From the NCBI RefSeq assembly GCF_947499265.1, contig NZ_CANMNK010000001.1, forward strand, positions 209,001 to 273,000: 64,000 nucleotides of DNA. Reading direction: 5' to 3'. Position 1 is the first letter of the stretch. Each line of letters starts with the position of its first letter. The DNA comes from an uncultured Roseobacter sp. (GTDB taxonomy: Bacteria > Pseudomonadota > Alphaproteobacteria > Rhodobacterales > Rhodobacteraceae). Positions 9,531-18,904 of this stretch are shown here, in pieces. The notes below the pieces were generated by a model, which did no database searches, was not told the origin of the DNA, and saw only the letters and a list, made by a program, of their open reading frames with translations. The position numbers and the translations under genes were made by a program.

Positions 9531-10619
9531 ATGAACATCAGACCGGACATCACAGAACAGCTTGCACGGGCCCGGGCGGACCTGCGGATGGGCGTACCAG
9601 TGGTGCTTGACGGGCATTCTCCGGTGATCATCGCGGCGGTCGAGACACTGGATCGGGATCGGTTGTCATCGCTGATGGACCTGCCCGGTGATGCTGTTTT
9701 GGCCATTACCGTGCGGCGGGCGGAAACGCTCAAGGCGCGGGCCTATGACGGCGATCTCGCGCGTGTCGTTCTGCCCGCGGACGCCACGCTGGCCTGGGCG
9801 CATGGGATCGCGGACCCGGCAGGCGATTTGATGGCACCGATGAAAGGGCCGCTCATCTGCGCACGCGGGGGAGGTGTCGAGGGCCATCGCGCGGCGCTGC
9901 AATTGGCAAAATCCGCGCGGCTGCTGCCCGCATGTCTTGTGATCCAGATAACCGCCGGTGCCGATTTTGCACAGGAGCACGCTTTGACGTCCTTGTCTCT
10001 GGATGAGGCGCTGCCGCATTTGTCTGGGCGCAGCCCTTTGCATGAGGTCGTCAGCGCGCGCTTGCCGTTGGAGGTATCGGAAGCCGGGCGACTGCATATT
10101 TTCCGCCCCGAAGACGGCGGCGAAGAGCATTATGCCATCGAGATCGGCAGGCCCGACCGGTCCGCACCAGTGCTGACCCGGCTGCATTCCGCCTGTTTCA
10201 CCGGTGATCTGATGGGCTCGCTGAAATGCGATTGTGGCCCGCAGTTGCGCGCAGCCCTCGCCCAGATGGGACAGGAAGGGCACGGCATCCTGCTCTATAT
10301 GAATCAGGAAGGGCGCGGGATCGGCCTTGCCAACAAGATGCGTGCCTACTCACTGCAGGATCAGGGTTTTGACACGGTTGAGGCCAACCATCGACTGGGT
10401 TTTGAAGACGACGAGCGGGATTTTCGGCTCGGGTCCGACATTCTGACATCCCTGGGATTCTCCGCCGTTCGGCTGTTGACGAATAACCCCAAGAAGGTCG
10501 AGATGATGCAGGCCAGCGGCATTGACGTGACTGAGCGTGTCCCGCTTCAGGTGGGCGGCAACCGACATAACCATGCTTATCTGGCGACCAAAGCTGCGAA
10601 ATCGGGCCACCTGCTGTGA
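9531..10619 (+). CDS. ribA: GTP cyclohydrolase II with degenerate DHBP-synthase-like N-terminus
   Basis: RibA opens GTP to start riboflavin synthesis. The C-terminal half (from about residue 190) is a canonical cyclohydrolase II: zinc cysteines at residues 222, 233 and 235 in SACFTGDLMGSLKCDCG, then NQEGRGIGLANK and LTNNPKKVEM. The first ~180 residues resemble the usual RibB half of bifunctional RibBA by position, but I do not see its acidic metal motif, so only the cyclohydrolase activity is expected. Total length is 362. The stop overlaps the GTG start of the downstream L,D-transpeptidase gene, which suggests coupling. Confidence 0.92.
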   Translation: MNIRPDITEQLARARADLRMGVPVVLDGHSPVIIAAVETLDRDRLSSLMDLPGDAVLAITVRRAETLKARAYDGDLARVVLPADATLAWAHGIADPAGDLMAPMKGPLICARGGGVEGHRAALQLAKSARLLPACLVIQITAGADFAQEHALTSLSLDEALPHLSGRSPLHEVVSARLPLEVSEAGRLHIFRPEDGGEEHYAIEIGRPDRSAPVLTRLHSACFTGDLMGSLKCDCGPQLRAALAQMGQEGHGILLYMNQEGRGIGLANKMRAYSLQDQGFDTVEANHRLGFEDDERDFRLGSDILTSLGFSAVRLLTNNPKKVEMMQASGIDVTERVPLQVGGNRHNHAYLATKAAKSGHLL

Positions 10620-11113
10620 CCGCTGACGATCTGGTTCTGACGCGGATGGGGTTGCGGTTTCAGGGACAGACCTACCCCTGCACCATCGGCAAATCGGGGT
10701 GTACCGAACGCAAACGCGAAGGCGACGGTGGCACGCCGGTGGGCGTGCACCGGCTTGTTGGCATGCTCTATCGTCCCGACCGGATTGCGCGCCCGACGGA
10801 TTGGGCGCTGCCCATCGGGCCACGCGACCTGTGGTCCGACGATGCGAAGGATGCGGATTACAATATGATGGTCCGTGCACCTTATTCTGCCAGTCACGAA
10901 AAGCTGCGCCGGGCGGACCCGCTTTATGATCTTGTGATCCTGACGGATTGGAACTGGCCCTATGCCGTAAAGGGGCGTGGTTCAGCGATCTTCATCCATC
11001 AATACCGCAGACCGGGCTATCCGACAGAAGGCTGCATCGCTTTATCCCGCATGCATCTGCATAAGATAGCCGGTCGTATCACCTACGGCACGCGTTTGAT
11101 CGTCACAGCATAG
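10616..11113 (+). CDS. L,D-transpeptidase (YkuD) family protein
   Basis: A 165-residue protein of the YkuD family, whose members form 3-3 crosslinks in peptidoglycan or tether lipoproteins to it. The catalytic region is seen as IFIHQY followed by PTEGCIALS, giving the conserved His and Cys. The family arginine after the cysteine is replaced (TEGCIAL rather than SHGCIR), as in the YafK-like or DUF branch. No signal peptide is obvious from the GTG start at 10616, so export is uncertain. The GTG overlaps the ribA stop as GTGA. Pairing with ribA is probably historical, not functional. Confidence 0.82.
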   Translation: MTADDLVLTRMGLRFQGQTYPCTIGKSGCTERKREGDGGTPVGVHRLVGMLYRPDRIARPTDWALPIGPRDLWSDDAKDADYNMMVRAPYSASHEKLRRADPLYDLVILTDWNWPYAVKGRGSAIFIHQYRRPGYPTEGCIALSRMHLHKIAGRITYGTRLIVTA

Positions 11114-11133
11114 GTGTATGGTAACGGGGTGGT

Positions 11134-11787
11134 TCAGGTTGCCACCCGTTCGCCGAAAATAGCGGAGCCCACACGGATATGGGTCGCACCCAGCGCAATC
11201 GCCTTCTCAAAATCGCCACTCATGCCCATGCTGAGCCCGGCGAGACCATTGCGGGCGGCAATCTTGGCCAGAAGGGCGCAGTGAAGGGAGGCCTCCTCCT
11301 CCGCAGGCGGGATGGACATAAGCCCGGTGATTGGCAGATCCATGGCAATACAGTCCTGGATGAATACATCCGCATCCGCAGGTAAGATGCCTGCCTTTTG
11401 GGGTTCTTCACCCGTGTTCACTTGGATGAACAGATCCGGGCAATGCCCCACCTCCTGCGCCAGACGCGCGAAGGTTTTTGCCAGCTTGGGTCGATCAAGA
11501 GAGTGAATGCTCTGAAACAGATCAAACGACTGCCGCGCCTTGTTTGTCTGCAGGGGCCCGATCAAATGCAGATCGATCCCATCAAACTTTTCTCGAAACG
11601 CAGGCCATTTTCCTGCCGCTTCCTGTACGCGGTTTTCGCCAAAGCACCGGTGTCCCTGCGCCAGCACAGCTTCGACACGTTCATTGGGCTGAACTTTGGA
11701 CACCGCAATCAGCTTGACCGATTGGGCGGGACGACCAGCAGCGCTTTCAGCCTTGGCCACCCGATCGGCAATCTCCTGCAGTCCCAT
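11134..11787 (-). CDS. YggS family PLP homeostasis protein
   Basis: A 217-residue single-domain PLP-binding protein (YggS/PLPBP), which buffers cellular pyridoxal phosphate and has no known catalytic turnover. The PLP lysine is in LIAVSKVQP. Other hallmarks are FGENRVQE, HLIGPLQTNK, QVNTG and GLSMGMSGDFEKAI, and finally IRVGSAIFGER. The frame begins at a TTG (11793), but the ATG at 11787 sits six bases after GGAG and is the better start. The gene lies between the L,D-transpeptidase, which converges on it, and the porin terminator. Confidence 0.94.
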   Translation of the reverse strand: MGLQEIADRVAKAESAAGRPAQSVKLIAVSKVQPNERVEAVLAQGHRCFGENRVQEAAGKWPAFREKFDGIDLHLIGPLQTNKARQSFDLFQSIHSLDRPKLAKTFARLAQEVGHCPDLFIQVNTGEEPQKAGILPADADVFIQDCIAMDLPITGLMSIPPAEEEASLHCALLAKIAARNGLAGLSMGMSGDFEKAIALGATHIRVGSAIFGERVAT

Positions 11788-11835
11788 CTTCAACTCCGCT
11801 TTGTGTTTGGGGTCACAAGATAACAGCCCAGCGCA

Positions 11836-11867
11836 AAAGAAAAGGGGCAGACCAAAAGGCCTGCCCC
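11836..11867 (-). terminator. Intrinsic terminator of the porin gene
   Basis: Minus-strand hairpin with ten-base arms (GGGGCAGGCC and GGTCTGCCCC, one G-T pair) and a TTTT loop, followed by TTTTCTTTT. It lies 24 bases after the porin stop. Confidence 0.88.
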
Positions 11868-11890
11868 AAATTCAGGTTGTAGCGTTCAAC

Positions 11891-12871
11891 TTAGAAGTTG
11901 AAGAGCACACCAAGGTCAGCAATGGTGTTGCCGCCTGTGTCACGGCCAACCATACCTTGCAGTTTCACACCGCCACCGAGGCTGTGGTCGAAACCAAGGC
12001 CATAGGCTGTGTCAAGTGCGTCGGCACCGCCGCCAGCAACGGATGCTTCGATCACTGTGGCTGCGCCAACTGGGATCGCTGCGGAGATACCGTATGCTAC
12101 GTCGTCGCCAGCTGCGTCTGTGTCACCAACGAAGAAGACCAGGTCAGCAATGCCGACCGCGCCCGACGCGGACAGAGCCCAGAAGTCGATTTCTTCTGCC
12201 ACACCAACAGTTGTCTGCTCGGACATACCGTAAACGGCGCCCAGCGTCCAAGCGGAGAAGGTGTAAGCTGCACCAAGTTCGAATGTTTCGGCGAAGTCAC
12301 CGTCGTCAGTTGTGACGGCTGTGTTTTCGTCGTAGTCGTCGGTGTAGCTCGCCATGACGACGAAGTCACCCATTTCGTACTTCGCAGAAACGCCATTCGC
12401 GCCTTCAGCACCAGTTGCGTACGCAGGGAACAGGCCAGCAACGTTGGCGCCCCATGTGCTGTAGTGACCTGTGTTGAATGTCAGGCCTGGCTCGAAGCCG
12501 TAGGTGTTGATCGTGGAAGCCGCGTCGGAAACACCGGAGATGTTACCAACTTCAACACGCAGACCGCCGCTTTCGATGTGGAAGCGTGGACCGTTGAAGG
12601 ATGCAACATTGCTGGAACCATCGGATTCGTCGTTGTCCGACTGGATCCGCAGACGTGCGCCGAATTCGATGCCGCTGTCTGTTTCTGTTTCCGCGTCAAT
12701 GTTGAGACGCATCCGGCTGTCGAGAACTGTTTCGTTTTCGTCGCCTGCTGCGCTTGTGCGGTCTTCTTGGTAGTCAAGACCGAAGCGGCCCAGACCGGAG
12801 ATGTTTACCTCAGCAACGGCTACTGTGGTTGTGGCCACCAGTGCTGTTGTCGCGATGAGAATCTTTTTCAT
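11891..12871 (-). CDS. Outer-membrane porin, Rhodobacter type
   Basis: A 326-residue general porin that lets small solutes through the outer membrane. A clear signal peptide (MKKILIATTALVATTTVAVA) is cleaved before EVNISG. The mature part is acidic, poor in cysteine and rich in alternating beta-strand patterns, and it ends in the terminal Phe (GVLFNF) needed for outer-membrane assembly. The family is the 16-strand Rhodobacter capsulatus type (Porin_4). The start has GAGGATAA just upstream. The divergent intergenic region to the DUF3576 lipoprotein (274 bases) must carry its promoter, and the strong terminator fits high expression. The antisense frame is open along most of the gene but is only a shadow. 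Confidence 0.92.
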   Translation of the reverse strand: MKKILIATTALVATTTVAVAEVNISGLGRFGLDYQEDRTSAAGDENETVLDSRMRLNIDAETETDSGIEFGARLRIQSDNDESDGSSNVASFNGPRFHIESGGLRVEVGNISGVSDAASTINTYGFEPGLTFNTGHYSTWGANVAGLFPAYATGAEGANGVSAKYEMGDFVVMASYTDDYDENTAVTTDDGDFAETFELGAAYTFSAWTLGAVYGMSEQTTVGVAEEIDFWALSASGAVGIADLVFFVGDTDAAGDDVAYGISAAIPVGAATVIEASVAGGGADALDTAYGLGFDHSLGGGVKLQGMVGRDTGGNTIADLGVLFNF

Positions 12872-13145
12872 TATCTTATCCTCGGTTTCTAGTAACGTTC
12901 AAAGAGAGAATCTCGACTGAACCCGAGGTGCTTTTCGCTCGTAACCGGGTCCTTTTGCAAGAAGTTGAGGCCCGCGTTAATCAGAGTAGTTAAAGATGGT
13001 GCAGCAATGCCACACTCCATTTGCGCACCCCGTTACCAGAGCTGCTTGGCAAATACTGGACACCTCAGGTAATACCGACTTGTCCATTTCGGACCAGATA
13101 GAATATAGCAAGTATAACTTAGGCTTTACGCAGGTCGGGCACATA

Positions 13146-13640
13146 ATGAGAATACCCTTGAGCATACGCCAAATCATGGCAGGTTGCGCGCTCGCGCTTT
13201 TGATCGGTTGCGGTCAGGGCACATCAACAACCAACCAGCAAGGCAACGTCTCTGGCGCGGTCGATGCCCGCGCCATTGATCGGGGCGATGCAGTCGGAGA
13301 GACAACCATCTGGGATGCCTTTCGCCGTCAGAACACCGAGACGGTTGTCAGCGTGAACAAATACATCTGGTCCGCCTCCCTGGAGGTTCTGGACTTTTTG
13401 CCGGTGCAGTCGGTTGATCCCTTCACCGGCGTCATCATCACCGGCTTTGGCACCCCTCCCGGCGGTGGCCGCGCTTATCGCGCAACCGTGCTGATCAACG
13501 ATCCGGCGCTCGATGCACGCTCGCTAAACGTTTCGCTACAAACAAGAAACGGCCCGGCGAGTGCGGCGACCGTGCGCGCGGTTGAGGACGCCATCCTCAC
13601 CCGGGCGCGCCAGATCCGCATCGCCGACGGCAGGCTCTGA
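13146..13640 (+). CDS. DUF3576 family lipoprotein
   Basis: A 164-residue predicted outer-membrane lipoprotein. From the ATG at 13146 there is a short signal peptide ending in the lipobox LLIGC, so lipidation at the Cys near residue 18 is expected. The rest fits DUF3576: TIWDAFR, NKYIWSASLEVLDFLP and DPFTGVIITGFGTPPGG are typical. The family is alphaproteobacterial and has no established function. The same frame is open 50 codons further upstream, but those would place residues before the signal peptide and are rejected. A hairpin ending in CTTT follows before leuS. Confidence 0.88.
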   Translation: MRIPLSIRQIMAGCALALLIGCGQGTSTTNQQGNVSGAVDARAIDRGDAVGETTIWDAFRRQNTETVVSVNKYIWSASLEVLDFLPVQSVDPFTGVIITGFGTPPGGGRAYRATVLINDPALDARSLNVSLQTRNGPASAATVRAVEDAILTRARQIRIADGRL

Positions 13641-13668
13641 AGCCGGTCCACCACCTGTGATCAACACC

Positions 13669-13710
13669 AGCGCCGGGCCCCGTAGATAAAGACGGCTCCC
13701 GGCGCTCTTT
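13669..13710 (+). terminator. Possible terminator or stem-loop between the DUF3576 gene and leuS
   Basis: Perfect nine-base arms AGCGCCGGG (13669-13677) and CCCGGCGCT (13698-13706) are followed by CTTTC. The loop is long (20 bases) and the T run short, so termination would be weak; it may instead be a leader structure for leuS. Confidence 0.5.
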
Positions 13711-13729
13711 CGTTAAGAAGGACGCCACC

Positions 13730-16291
13730 ATGACGCGTTACACCCCCGCAGAGATCGAAGCCCGCTGGCAAAAGGTCTGGGACAGGGACGAAGTCTTCAA
13801 GGCCGTGCGTTCGGCCGACAAACCCAAGTACTATGTGCTTGAGATGTTTCCCTATCCATCCGGGCGCATCCACATGGGCCATGTGCGCAACTACACCATG
13901 GGCGATGTGATCGCGCGCTACAAGTTTGCGACGGGGCACAACGTTCTGCATCCCTTTGGCTTTGATGCTTTTGGTCTCGCCGCTGAGAATGCGGCGATGG
14001 AACGGGGTATTCACCCCAAGGACTGGACCTACCAGAACATCGACGACATGATCGCACAGATGAAACCGCTCGGTTTCGGCCTTGACTGGTCCCGCCTGTT
14101 TGCGACCTGCGATGTCAATTACTATGGTCAGCAGCAATCACTGTTTCTCGACTTCCTCGAAGCCGGATTGGTCTACCGCAAAAATGCCGTCGTCAACTGG
14201 GACCCGGTCGATATGACCGTGCTGGCCAACGAACAGGTCGAGCAGGGGCGCGGCTGGCGCTCAGGTGCCTTGGTTGAACGGCGCGAGCTGACGCAGTGGT
14301 TCTTCAAGATCAACGACTATTCCGAAGAGCTGCTGGACGCCCTGGACACGTTGGAGAACTGGCCCGCCAAGGTGCGGCTGATGCAGGAGAACTGGATCGG
14401 CAAGTCGCGCGGGTTGCAGTTTGCGTTCTCCACCATCGACGCGCCGGAAGGTCATGACCGGATCGAGGTCTATACCACCCGGCCTGATACGCTGATGGGC
14501 GCCTCCTTTGTCGGCATTTCACCGGATCACCCGCTGGCGAAAGTGCTTGAGCGGGACAACGCGGAGGTGGCCGCCTTCTGTGCGGACTGTCGCAAGATCG
14601 GGACAACCGAAGAGGCGATTGAGACCGCGGAAAAGCTGGGCTTCGACACCGGCATCCGGGTGCGCCACCCCTTTGACACCGCGCATGAGCTGCCTGTCTA
14701 TATCGCCAACTTCATCCTGATGGACTACGGCACCGGTGCGATCTTTGGCTGCCCGGCGCACGATCAGCGCGATTTCGAATTCGCCACGAAATACGGGCTG
14801 CCGATCATTTCGACCTATCTGCCGTCAGAGGACAGCCCGGAGACGCTGACCGAGGCCTATGTGCCTGCTAAAACAGAGAAAGTCTTTTACAACCGGGGTT
14901 TTGCTGGTGAGGCCCATCAGACCGGGCTAGAGGCCATCGATGCGGCCATCGATTTCTGTGAAAACAGCGGCGTGGGGCAAGGTGTCACCAAGTTTCGGCT
15001 GCGCGATTGGGGGTTGTCCCGCCAACGCTATTGGGGCTGTCCGATCCCGGTAGTGCATTGCGACGCCTGTGGCGTGGTGCCGGAAAAGAAAGAAAACCTG
15101 CCGGTTGAGCTGCCCTATGACGTGACCTTCGACACGCCCGGCAATCCGCTGGACCGGCACCCGACCTGGCGCGACACCCCCTGCCCGTCCTGTGGCAAGC
15201 CCGCACAGCGTGAGACCGACACGATGGACACCTTTGTGGACAGTTCGTGGTATTTCGCGCGCTTCACCGCACCGGACGCCAAAACACCAACCGTGATGGA
15301 AGACGTCGCCTATTGGATGAACGTCGACCAGTACATCGGCGGTGTTGAACACGCGATCCTGCACCTGCTCTACTCTCGCTTCTTTGCGCGCGCGATGCAG
15401 ATCACCGGTCATTTGCCAAAATCGGCCAACGAACCTTTCAACGCGCTCTTCACCCAAGGTATGGTCACCCACGAGATTTACCTGACCCGGGATGAAAAGG
15501 GCCGCCCGGTCTACCACCTCCCCGAAGACATCCATTGGACGGAATCAGGAGCAAGGCTTGGCGCTGACGGACCGGAGGTGCAGGTTGTCCCCTCGGCCAA
15601 GATGTCGAAGTCGAAAAAGAACGTGGTCGACCCGATCAACATCATCTCGGCCTACGGGGCCGATACCGCGCGCTGGTTCGTGCTGTCAGACAGCCCACCT
15701 GAGCGGGATGTAGAATGGACAGCGAGCGGGGCAGAAGCGGCCTTCAAGCACCTCACACGTGTCTGGAACCTCTGCGACCGGATCGGCAAGATGGACAAAG
15801 ACGCACCGGGCGTCGGCGACGAAGAGCTGCTGCGGGCGATGCATCTCTGCATTCATGACGTGACAATGGGCATCGAAAGCTTTGGCTTTAACGCGGCCAT
15901 TGCAAAGCTTTACGCCTTTACAGCAACGCTGCAGAAATCCAAAGCCGGCCATGCAGCACAGCGTCAGGCGGTCATGACGCTGGCCCAGCTGATGTCGCCA
16001 ATGACCCCGCATCTGGCCGAGGACATCTGGAAGCATCAGGGCGGTGATGGGCTGGTCACCACTGCGAGCTGGCCCAAAGCGGACGAGGCGATGCTGGTCT
16101 CCGACACAGTGACCCTGCCCGTTCAGGTCAACGGCAAACGCCGGGCGGAAATCGTGGTCCCTGCAGATATGCCCAAAGAAGAGGTTGAAAAAGCCGCCCT
16201 TGCCGATCAGGCTGTGCAACGAACGCTTGATGGCGCGGAACCCAAAAAGGTCATCGTTGTGCCCGGACGGATTGTGAATGTTGTCGTTTAG
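13730..16291 (+). CDS. leuS: Leucyl-tRNA synthetase
   Basis: A full-length (853 residues) class I synthetase that charges tRNA(Leu). The HIGH motif appears as HMGH at about residues 48-51 within [14 protein letters not shown]. The KMSKS loop is at residues 624-628. Between them lies the CP1 editing domain, with TRPDTLMGA and the threonine-rich pocket, and paired cysteines (CDAC, CPSC) that could bind zinc near residues 445 and 487. The anticodon-binding helical domain and a short C-terminal extension ([12 protein letters not shown]) complete it. It overlaps lptE by 14 bases, as in many Rhodobacterales. Confidence 0.98.
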   Translation: MTRYTPAEIEARWQKVWDRDEVFKAVRSADKPKYYVLEMFPYPSGRIHMGHVRNYTMGDVIARYKFATGHNVLHPFGFDAFGLAAENAAMERGIHPKDWTYQNIDDMIAQMKPLGFGLDWSRLFATCDVNYYGQQQSLFLDFLEAGLVYRKNAVVNWDPVDMTVLANEQVEQGRGWRSGALVERRELTQWFFKINDYSEELLDALDTLENWPAKVRLMQENWIGKSRGLQFAFSTIDAPEGHDRIEVYTTRPDTLMGASFVGISPDHPLAKVLERDNAEVAAFCADCRKIGTTEEAIETAEKLGFDTGIRVRHPFDTAHELPVYIANFILMDYGTGAIFGCPAHDQRDFEFATKYGLPIISTYLPSEDSPETLTEAYVPAKTEKVFYNRGFAGEAHQTGLEAIDAAIDFCENSGVGQGVTKFRLRDWGLSRQRYWGCPIPVVHCDACGVVPEKKENLPVELPYDVTFDTPGNPLDRHPTWRDTPCPSCGKPAQRETDTMDTFVDSSWYFARFTAPDAKTPTVMEDVAYWMNVDQYIGGVEHAILHLLYSRFFARAMQITGHLPKSANEPFNALFTQGMVTHEIYLTRDEKGRPVYHLPEDIHWTESGARLGADGPEVQVVPSAKMSKSKKNVVDPINIISAYGADTARWFVLSDSPPERDVEWTASGAEAAFKHLTRVWNLCDRIGKMDKDAPGVGDEELLRAMHLCIHDVTMGIESFGFNAAIAKLYAFTATLQKSKAGHAAQRQAVMTLAQLMSPMTPHLAEDIWKHQGGDGLVTTASWPKADEAMLVSDTVTLPVQVNGKRRAEIVVPADMPKEEVEKAALADQAVQRTLDGAEPKKVIVVPGRIVNVVV

Positions 16292-16757
16292 CCGCAAATT
16301 CCTGCTGATGATCCCGCTGGCGCTGGCCGCCTGCGGCTTCACACCTGTCTATGCGCCCGGCGGCACCGGTGCGCAGGTACAAAACAGTATCACCGTTCAG
16401 GCCCCCAATACCCGGGATGAATTCCTGCTGACCCAGCGATTGGAAGAGCGTCTGGGCCGTGCGTCCGAGGCCCCCTATGCCCTGAATTACACGCTACGCT
16501 CAAGCCAGGCCAACCTTGCTGTCGATAGCGAGGGCAGCACCACGCGGTTCAACATTATAGGCTCGGCCGACTATTCACTGGTCGAGACCGGCACGGGCCG
16601 GGTCATTGCCTCGGATCGGGTGGATAACTTCACCGGCTATTCCGCGGCTGGCACCACCGTGGCAACCCTTGCCGCAGAACGCGACGCGCAACAGCGGCTG
16701 ATGATCCTGCTGGCGGATCAGATTGTGACACGGATCCTGACCACGGATTTGCAATGA
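16278..16757 (+). CDS. lptE: LPS assembly lipoprotein LptE
   Basis: LptE plugs the LptD barrel and helps insert lipopolysaccharide in the outer membrane. The 159-residue protein has a signal peptide with lipobox LAAC (Cys about residue 19) followed by GFTPVYAP, the sequence typical of alphaproteobacterial LptE. Its sequence is otherwise weakly conserved, so position counts: it sits between leuS and holA, the standard order for this family in proteobacteria. It overlaps leuS by 14 bases and holA by 4 (ATGA), so all three are probably translated from one message. Confidence 0.93.
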   Translation: MLSFSRKFLLMIPLALAACGFTPVYAPGGTGAQVQNSITVQAPNTRDEFLLTQRLEERLGRASEAPYALNYTLRSSQANLAVDSEGSTTRFNIIGSADYSLVETGTGRVIASDRVDNFTGYSAAGTTVATLAAERDAQQRLMILLADQIVTRILTTDLQ

Positions 16758-17755
16758 AGCTGTCGCCGCGCGATGCCAACGCCTATTTTGCCAAACCCGA
16801 CGCCGACAAGACCGGACTGCTGATCTATGGCACGGACGCCATGCGCGTGGCGTTGAAACGTCAACAGGTTCTGACCGCCCTGCTGGGTGAGGGCGCCGAA
16901 GAAGAGATGCGGCTGACCCGAATGGGGGGAAGCGACGTGCGCAAGGATCCCGCCCTGTTGATCGATGCCACCAAGGCCATCGGATTTTTCCCCGGTGCGC
17001 GCGCGGTATTTGTCGAAGAAGCCAACGAGACCTGCGCGCCTGCCGTTCTGGCGGCACTCGAGGGATGGCACCCCGGTGACGCGCAAATCATTGTCACCGC
17101 CGGCGCGCTGAAACCAACATCCAAACTGCGCAAGGCCTTTGAGGCTCACCCGCAAGCCTATGCCGCTGCCATCTATGACAATCCGCCAACCCGGGAAGAG
17201 ATCGAAACGGCCCTGCGGGACGCAGGTCTGGCACAGGTGACAGGCGACGTGATGGCAGCATTGAACGATCTGGCGCAGGCCATCGATCCCGGTGATTTCC
17301 GCCAGATGGTCGAAAAGCTCGCGCTCTACAAGATCGGGGACCCGGAGCCTCTCTCCTTGACGGATATCGCCGCTTGCGCGCCCACCTCGACTGAGGCCGA
17401 TGTGGACGATGTCCTGATGGTTGTGGCAGAGGCGCGCGCCCATGAAATTGGCCCAGTCATGCAAAAACTGGTGGCACAGGGGGCGACGCCCGTGGGGCTG
17501 TGCATCGGCGCGATGCGTCACTTTCGGGCGCTGCATCGTGCGGCAAGCGACACCTCCGGCAGACCCACCATTTTCGGTCCGAACCGCGACCGCATGCTGG
17601 CGCAGTCACGCCGCTGGGGCCCTGCCAAACTGGAAACGGCCATCACGTTGCTGACCGATACGGATTTGCAATTGCGATCCGCCGGTCAAAACGCGCCCGG
17701 AATGGCATTGGTCGAACGCGCGTTTATCCGCCTTGCAATGCTGGGCAGTCGCTAG
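16754..17755 (+). CDS. holA: DNA polymerase III delta subunit
   Basis: HolA is the clamp-loader subunit that opens the beta sliding clamp. At 333 residues it has the usual length. The N-terminal AAA+-like domain shows LLIYGTDAMRVALKRQQ and the VFVEEAN strand; the C-terminal part includes AMRHFRALH and the helical collar. As normal for delta, no Walker A motif is present. Overlap with lptE (ATGA) marks it as the last gene of the leuS-lptE-holA set, and it converges on the GFA-family gene with only three bases between the stops. Confidence 0.93.
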   Translation: MKLSPRDANAYFAKPDADKTGLLIYGTDAMRVALKRQQVLTALLGEGAEEEMRLTRMGGSDVRKDPALLIDATKAIGFFPGARAVFVEEANETCAPAVLAALEGWHPGDAQIIVTAGALKPTSKLRKAFEAHPQAYAAAIYDNPPTREEIETALRDAGLAQVTGDVMAALNDLAQAIDPGDFRQMVEKLALYKIGDPEPLSLTDIAACAPTSTEADVDDVLMVVAEARAHEIGPVMQKLVAQGATPVGLCIGAMRHFRALHRAASDTSGRPTIFGPNRDRMLAQSRRWGPAKLETAITLLTDTDLQLRSAGQNAPGMALVERAFIRLAMLGSR

Positions 17756-17758
17756 AAC

Positions 17759-18187
17759 CTATTCAGGCGGCGCAAAGAGCGCCATCACCTCTTCGGTGGT
17801 CATCTGATGCGTCTTTTCCACGAAACTGTACCCACCGGGTTTGTTGTCGATGAAAAGCTCGCCGGTCAAAGGCAAATCGCCCAGGTCGTCAACCGTCCCG
17901 GCACCGAAGTGATATTCGCCCTCATGCGGCCCCGGGGCTGTCACCCGATAATAAACGCTGCTGCCGCAGGTCCTGCAGAACGCCCGCTCCGCCCAGGGCG
18001 AAGACGTGTAAATCGTGAGGTTCTCGGCACCGTGCACCGTTGTTTTGTCAGATGACGCCTGCACGCCCAGGAAAATGCCACCGCTCCACTTGCGGCACAT
18101 GTCGCAATGGCAGGCGCCGAATTCCTTGGGTGTTTCGTTCAAGGTATAGGTGACGGCACCACACAGGCAGCTACCGGATTTGGACAT
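17759..18187 (-). CDS. GFA family zinc-binding protein (glutathione-dependent formaldehyde-activating-like)
   Basis: A 142-residue GFA/CENP-V domain protein. The zinc cysteines are seen in CLCGAVTY, CHCDMCRKWSGG and FCRTCGS, the family pattern. The founding member was described as condensing formaldehyde with glutathione; many relatives have unknown substrates, so only the family should be assumed. It stands alone on the minus strand between holA and a divergent GST-like gene, with 132 bases to the latter. Confidence 0.9.
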   Translation of the reverse strand: MSKSGSCLCGAVTYTLNETPKEFGACHCDMCRKWSGGIFLGVQASSDKTTVHGAENLTIYTSSPWAERAFCRTCGSSVYYRVTAPGPHEGEYHFGAGTVDDLGDLPLTGELFIDNKPGGYSFVEKTHQMTTEEVMALFAPPE

Positions 18188-18319
18188 GACAACACTCCGT
18201 TTTTTGAAAACTTCGCCTTAAATGCTCTCACAATCCACTGACAGAATATGTCAGCAGTTGCCGCGCCAGACACAAGATGACAGTCTCTGAGACGGACAAG
18301 CCAAGAATAGGATGCTCTA

Positions 18320-18904
18320 ATGTACAAGGTGATCGGCACGACCAAATCCCGCGCGTTTCGCGTGATGTGGACGTTGCAGGAAATGGGTGAGCCCTATGAG
18401 CAGATCGCAGCCGGGCCGCGATCCGAAGAGGCGTTGCAGTACAACGTTCTTGGGAAAATCCCGGCGCTTGTCGATGGCGAGGACGTGCTGACGGATTCGG
18501 TCGCGATCATGACCTATCTCGCGGACAAGCACGGCAAGCTGACAGCACCCGCTGGCACGGTCGCGCGGGCCAGGCAGGACGCGATGACATTCTGGCTGAT
18601 CGATGAGCTGGACGCGATCCTCTGGGCCGCGGCCAAGCACAGCTTCGTGCTGCCGGAAGACAGGCGCGTGCCAACTGTCAAAGACGCGCTCAAGTTCGAA
18701 TTCGAACGCTCGGCGGCACATCTATCGGAGCGGCTGGAGGGGTCTTTTCTGATGGGCGACACGATTACGCTTCCCGATATTCTGGCCTGTCATTGCCTGA
18801 ATTGGGCCATCGGCGCGAAATTTCCGCGCACGGATGAAAAGCTCTTCGCTTACGCGAAAGCGCTGCGTCAGCGTCCGGCGTTTCTGGCGGCTTCCGAAAC
18901 ATAG
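18320..18904 (+). CDS. Glutathione S-transferase family protein
   Basis: A 194-residue cytosolic GST-like protein. The N-terminal thioredoxin-like half carries the cis-proline motif GKIPALVDGEDVLTDS, which contacts glutathione; the C-terminal helical half includes LPDILACHCLNWAIG, typical of the N-capping box region. The usual catalytic Tyr/Ser near the start may be Ser10 (TTKSRAFRVMW). Substrate unknown. The GFA gene opposite may share a thiol-detoxification theme, which is only a suggestion. The 3' end overlaps the flavoprotein gene on the opposite strand by 37 bases. Confidence 0.9.
   Translation: MYKVIGTTKSRAFRVMWTLQEMGEPYEQIAAGPRSEEALQYNVLGKIPALVDGEDVLTDSVAIMTYLADKHGKLTAPAGTVARARQDAMTFWLIDELDAILWAAAKHSFVLPEDRRVPTVKDALKFEFERSAAHLSERLEGSFLMGDTITLPDILACHCLNWAIGAKFPRTDEKLFAYAKALRQRPAFLAASET

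Noticed and set aside
11696-12892. 398-codon plus-strand frame across the YggS start and the porin
   Set aside because: It is antisense to a clear porin; its cysteine/valine-rich translation shows no family pattern.
12872-13145. Possible transcription elements in the porin/DUF3576 divergent region
   Set aside because: Promoter boxes could not be recognised with confidence by eye, so no site is annotated.
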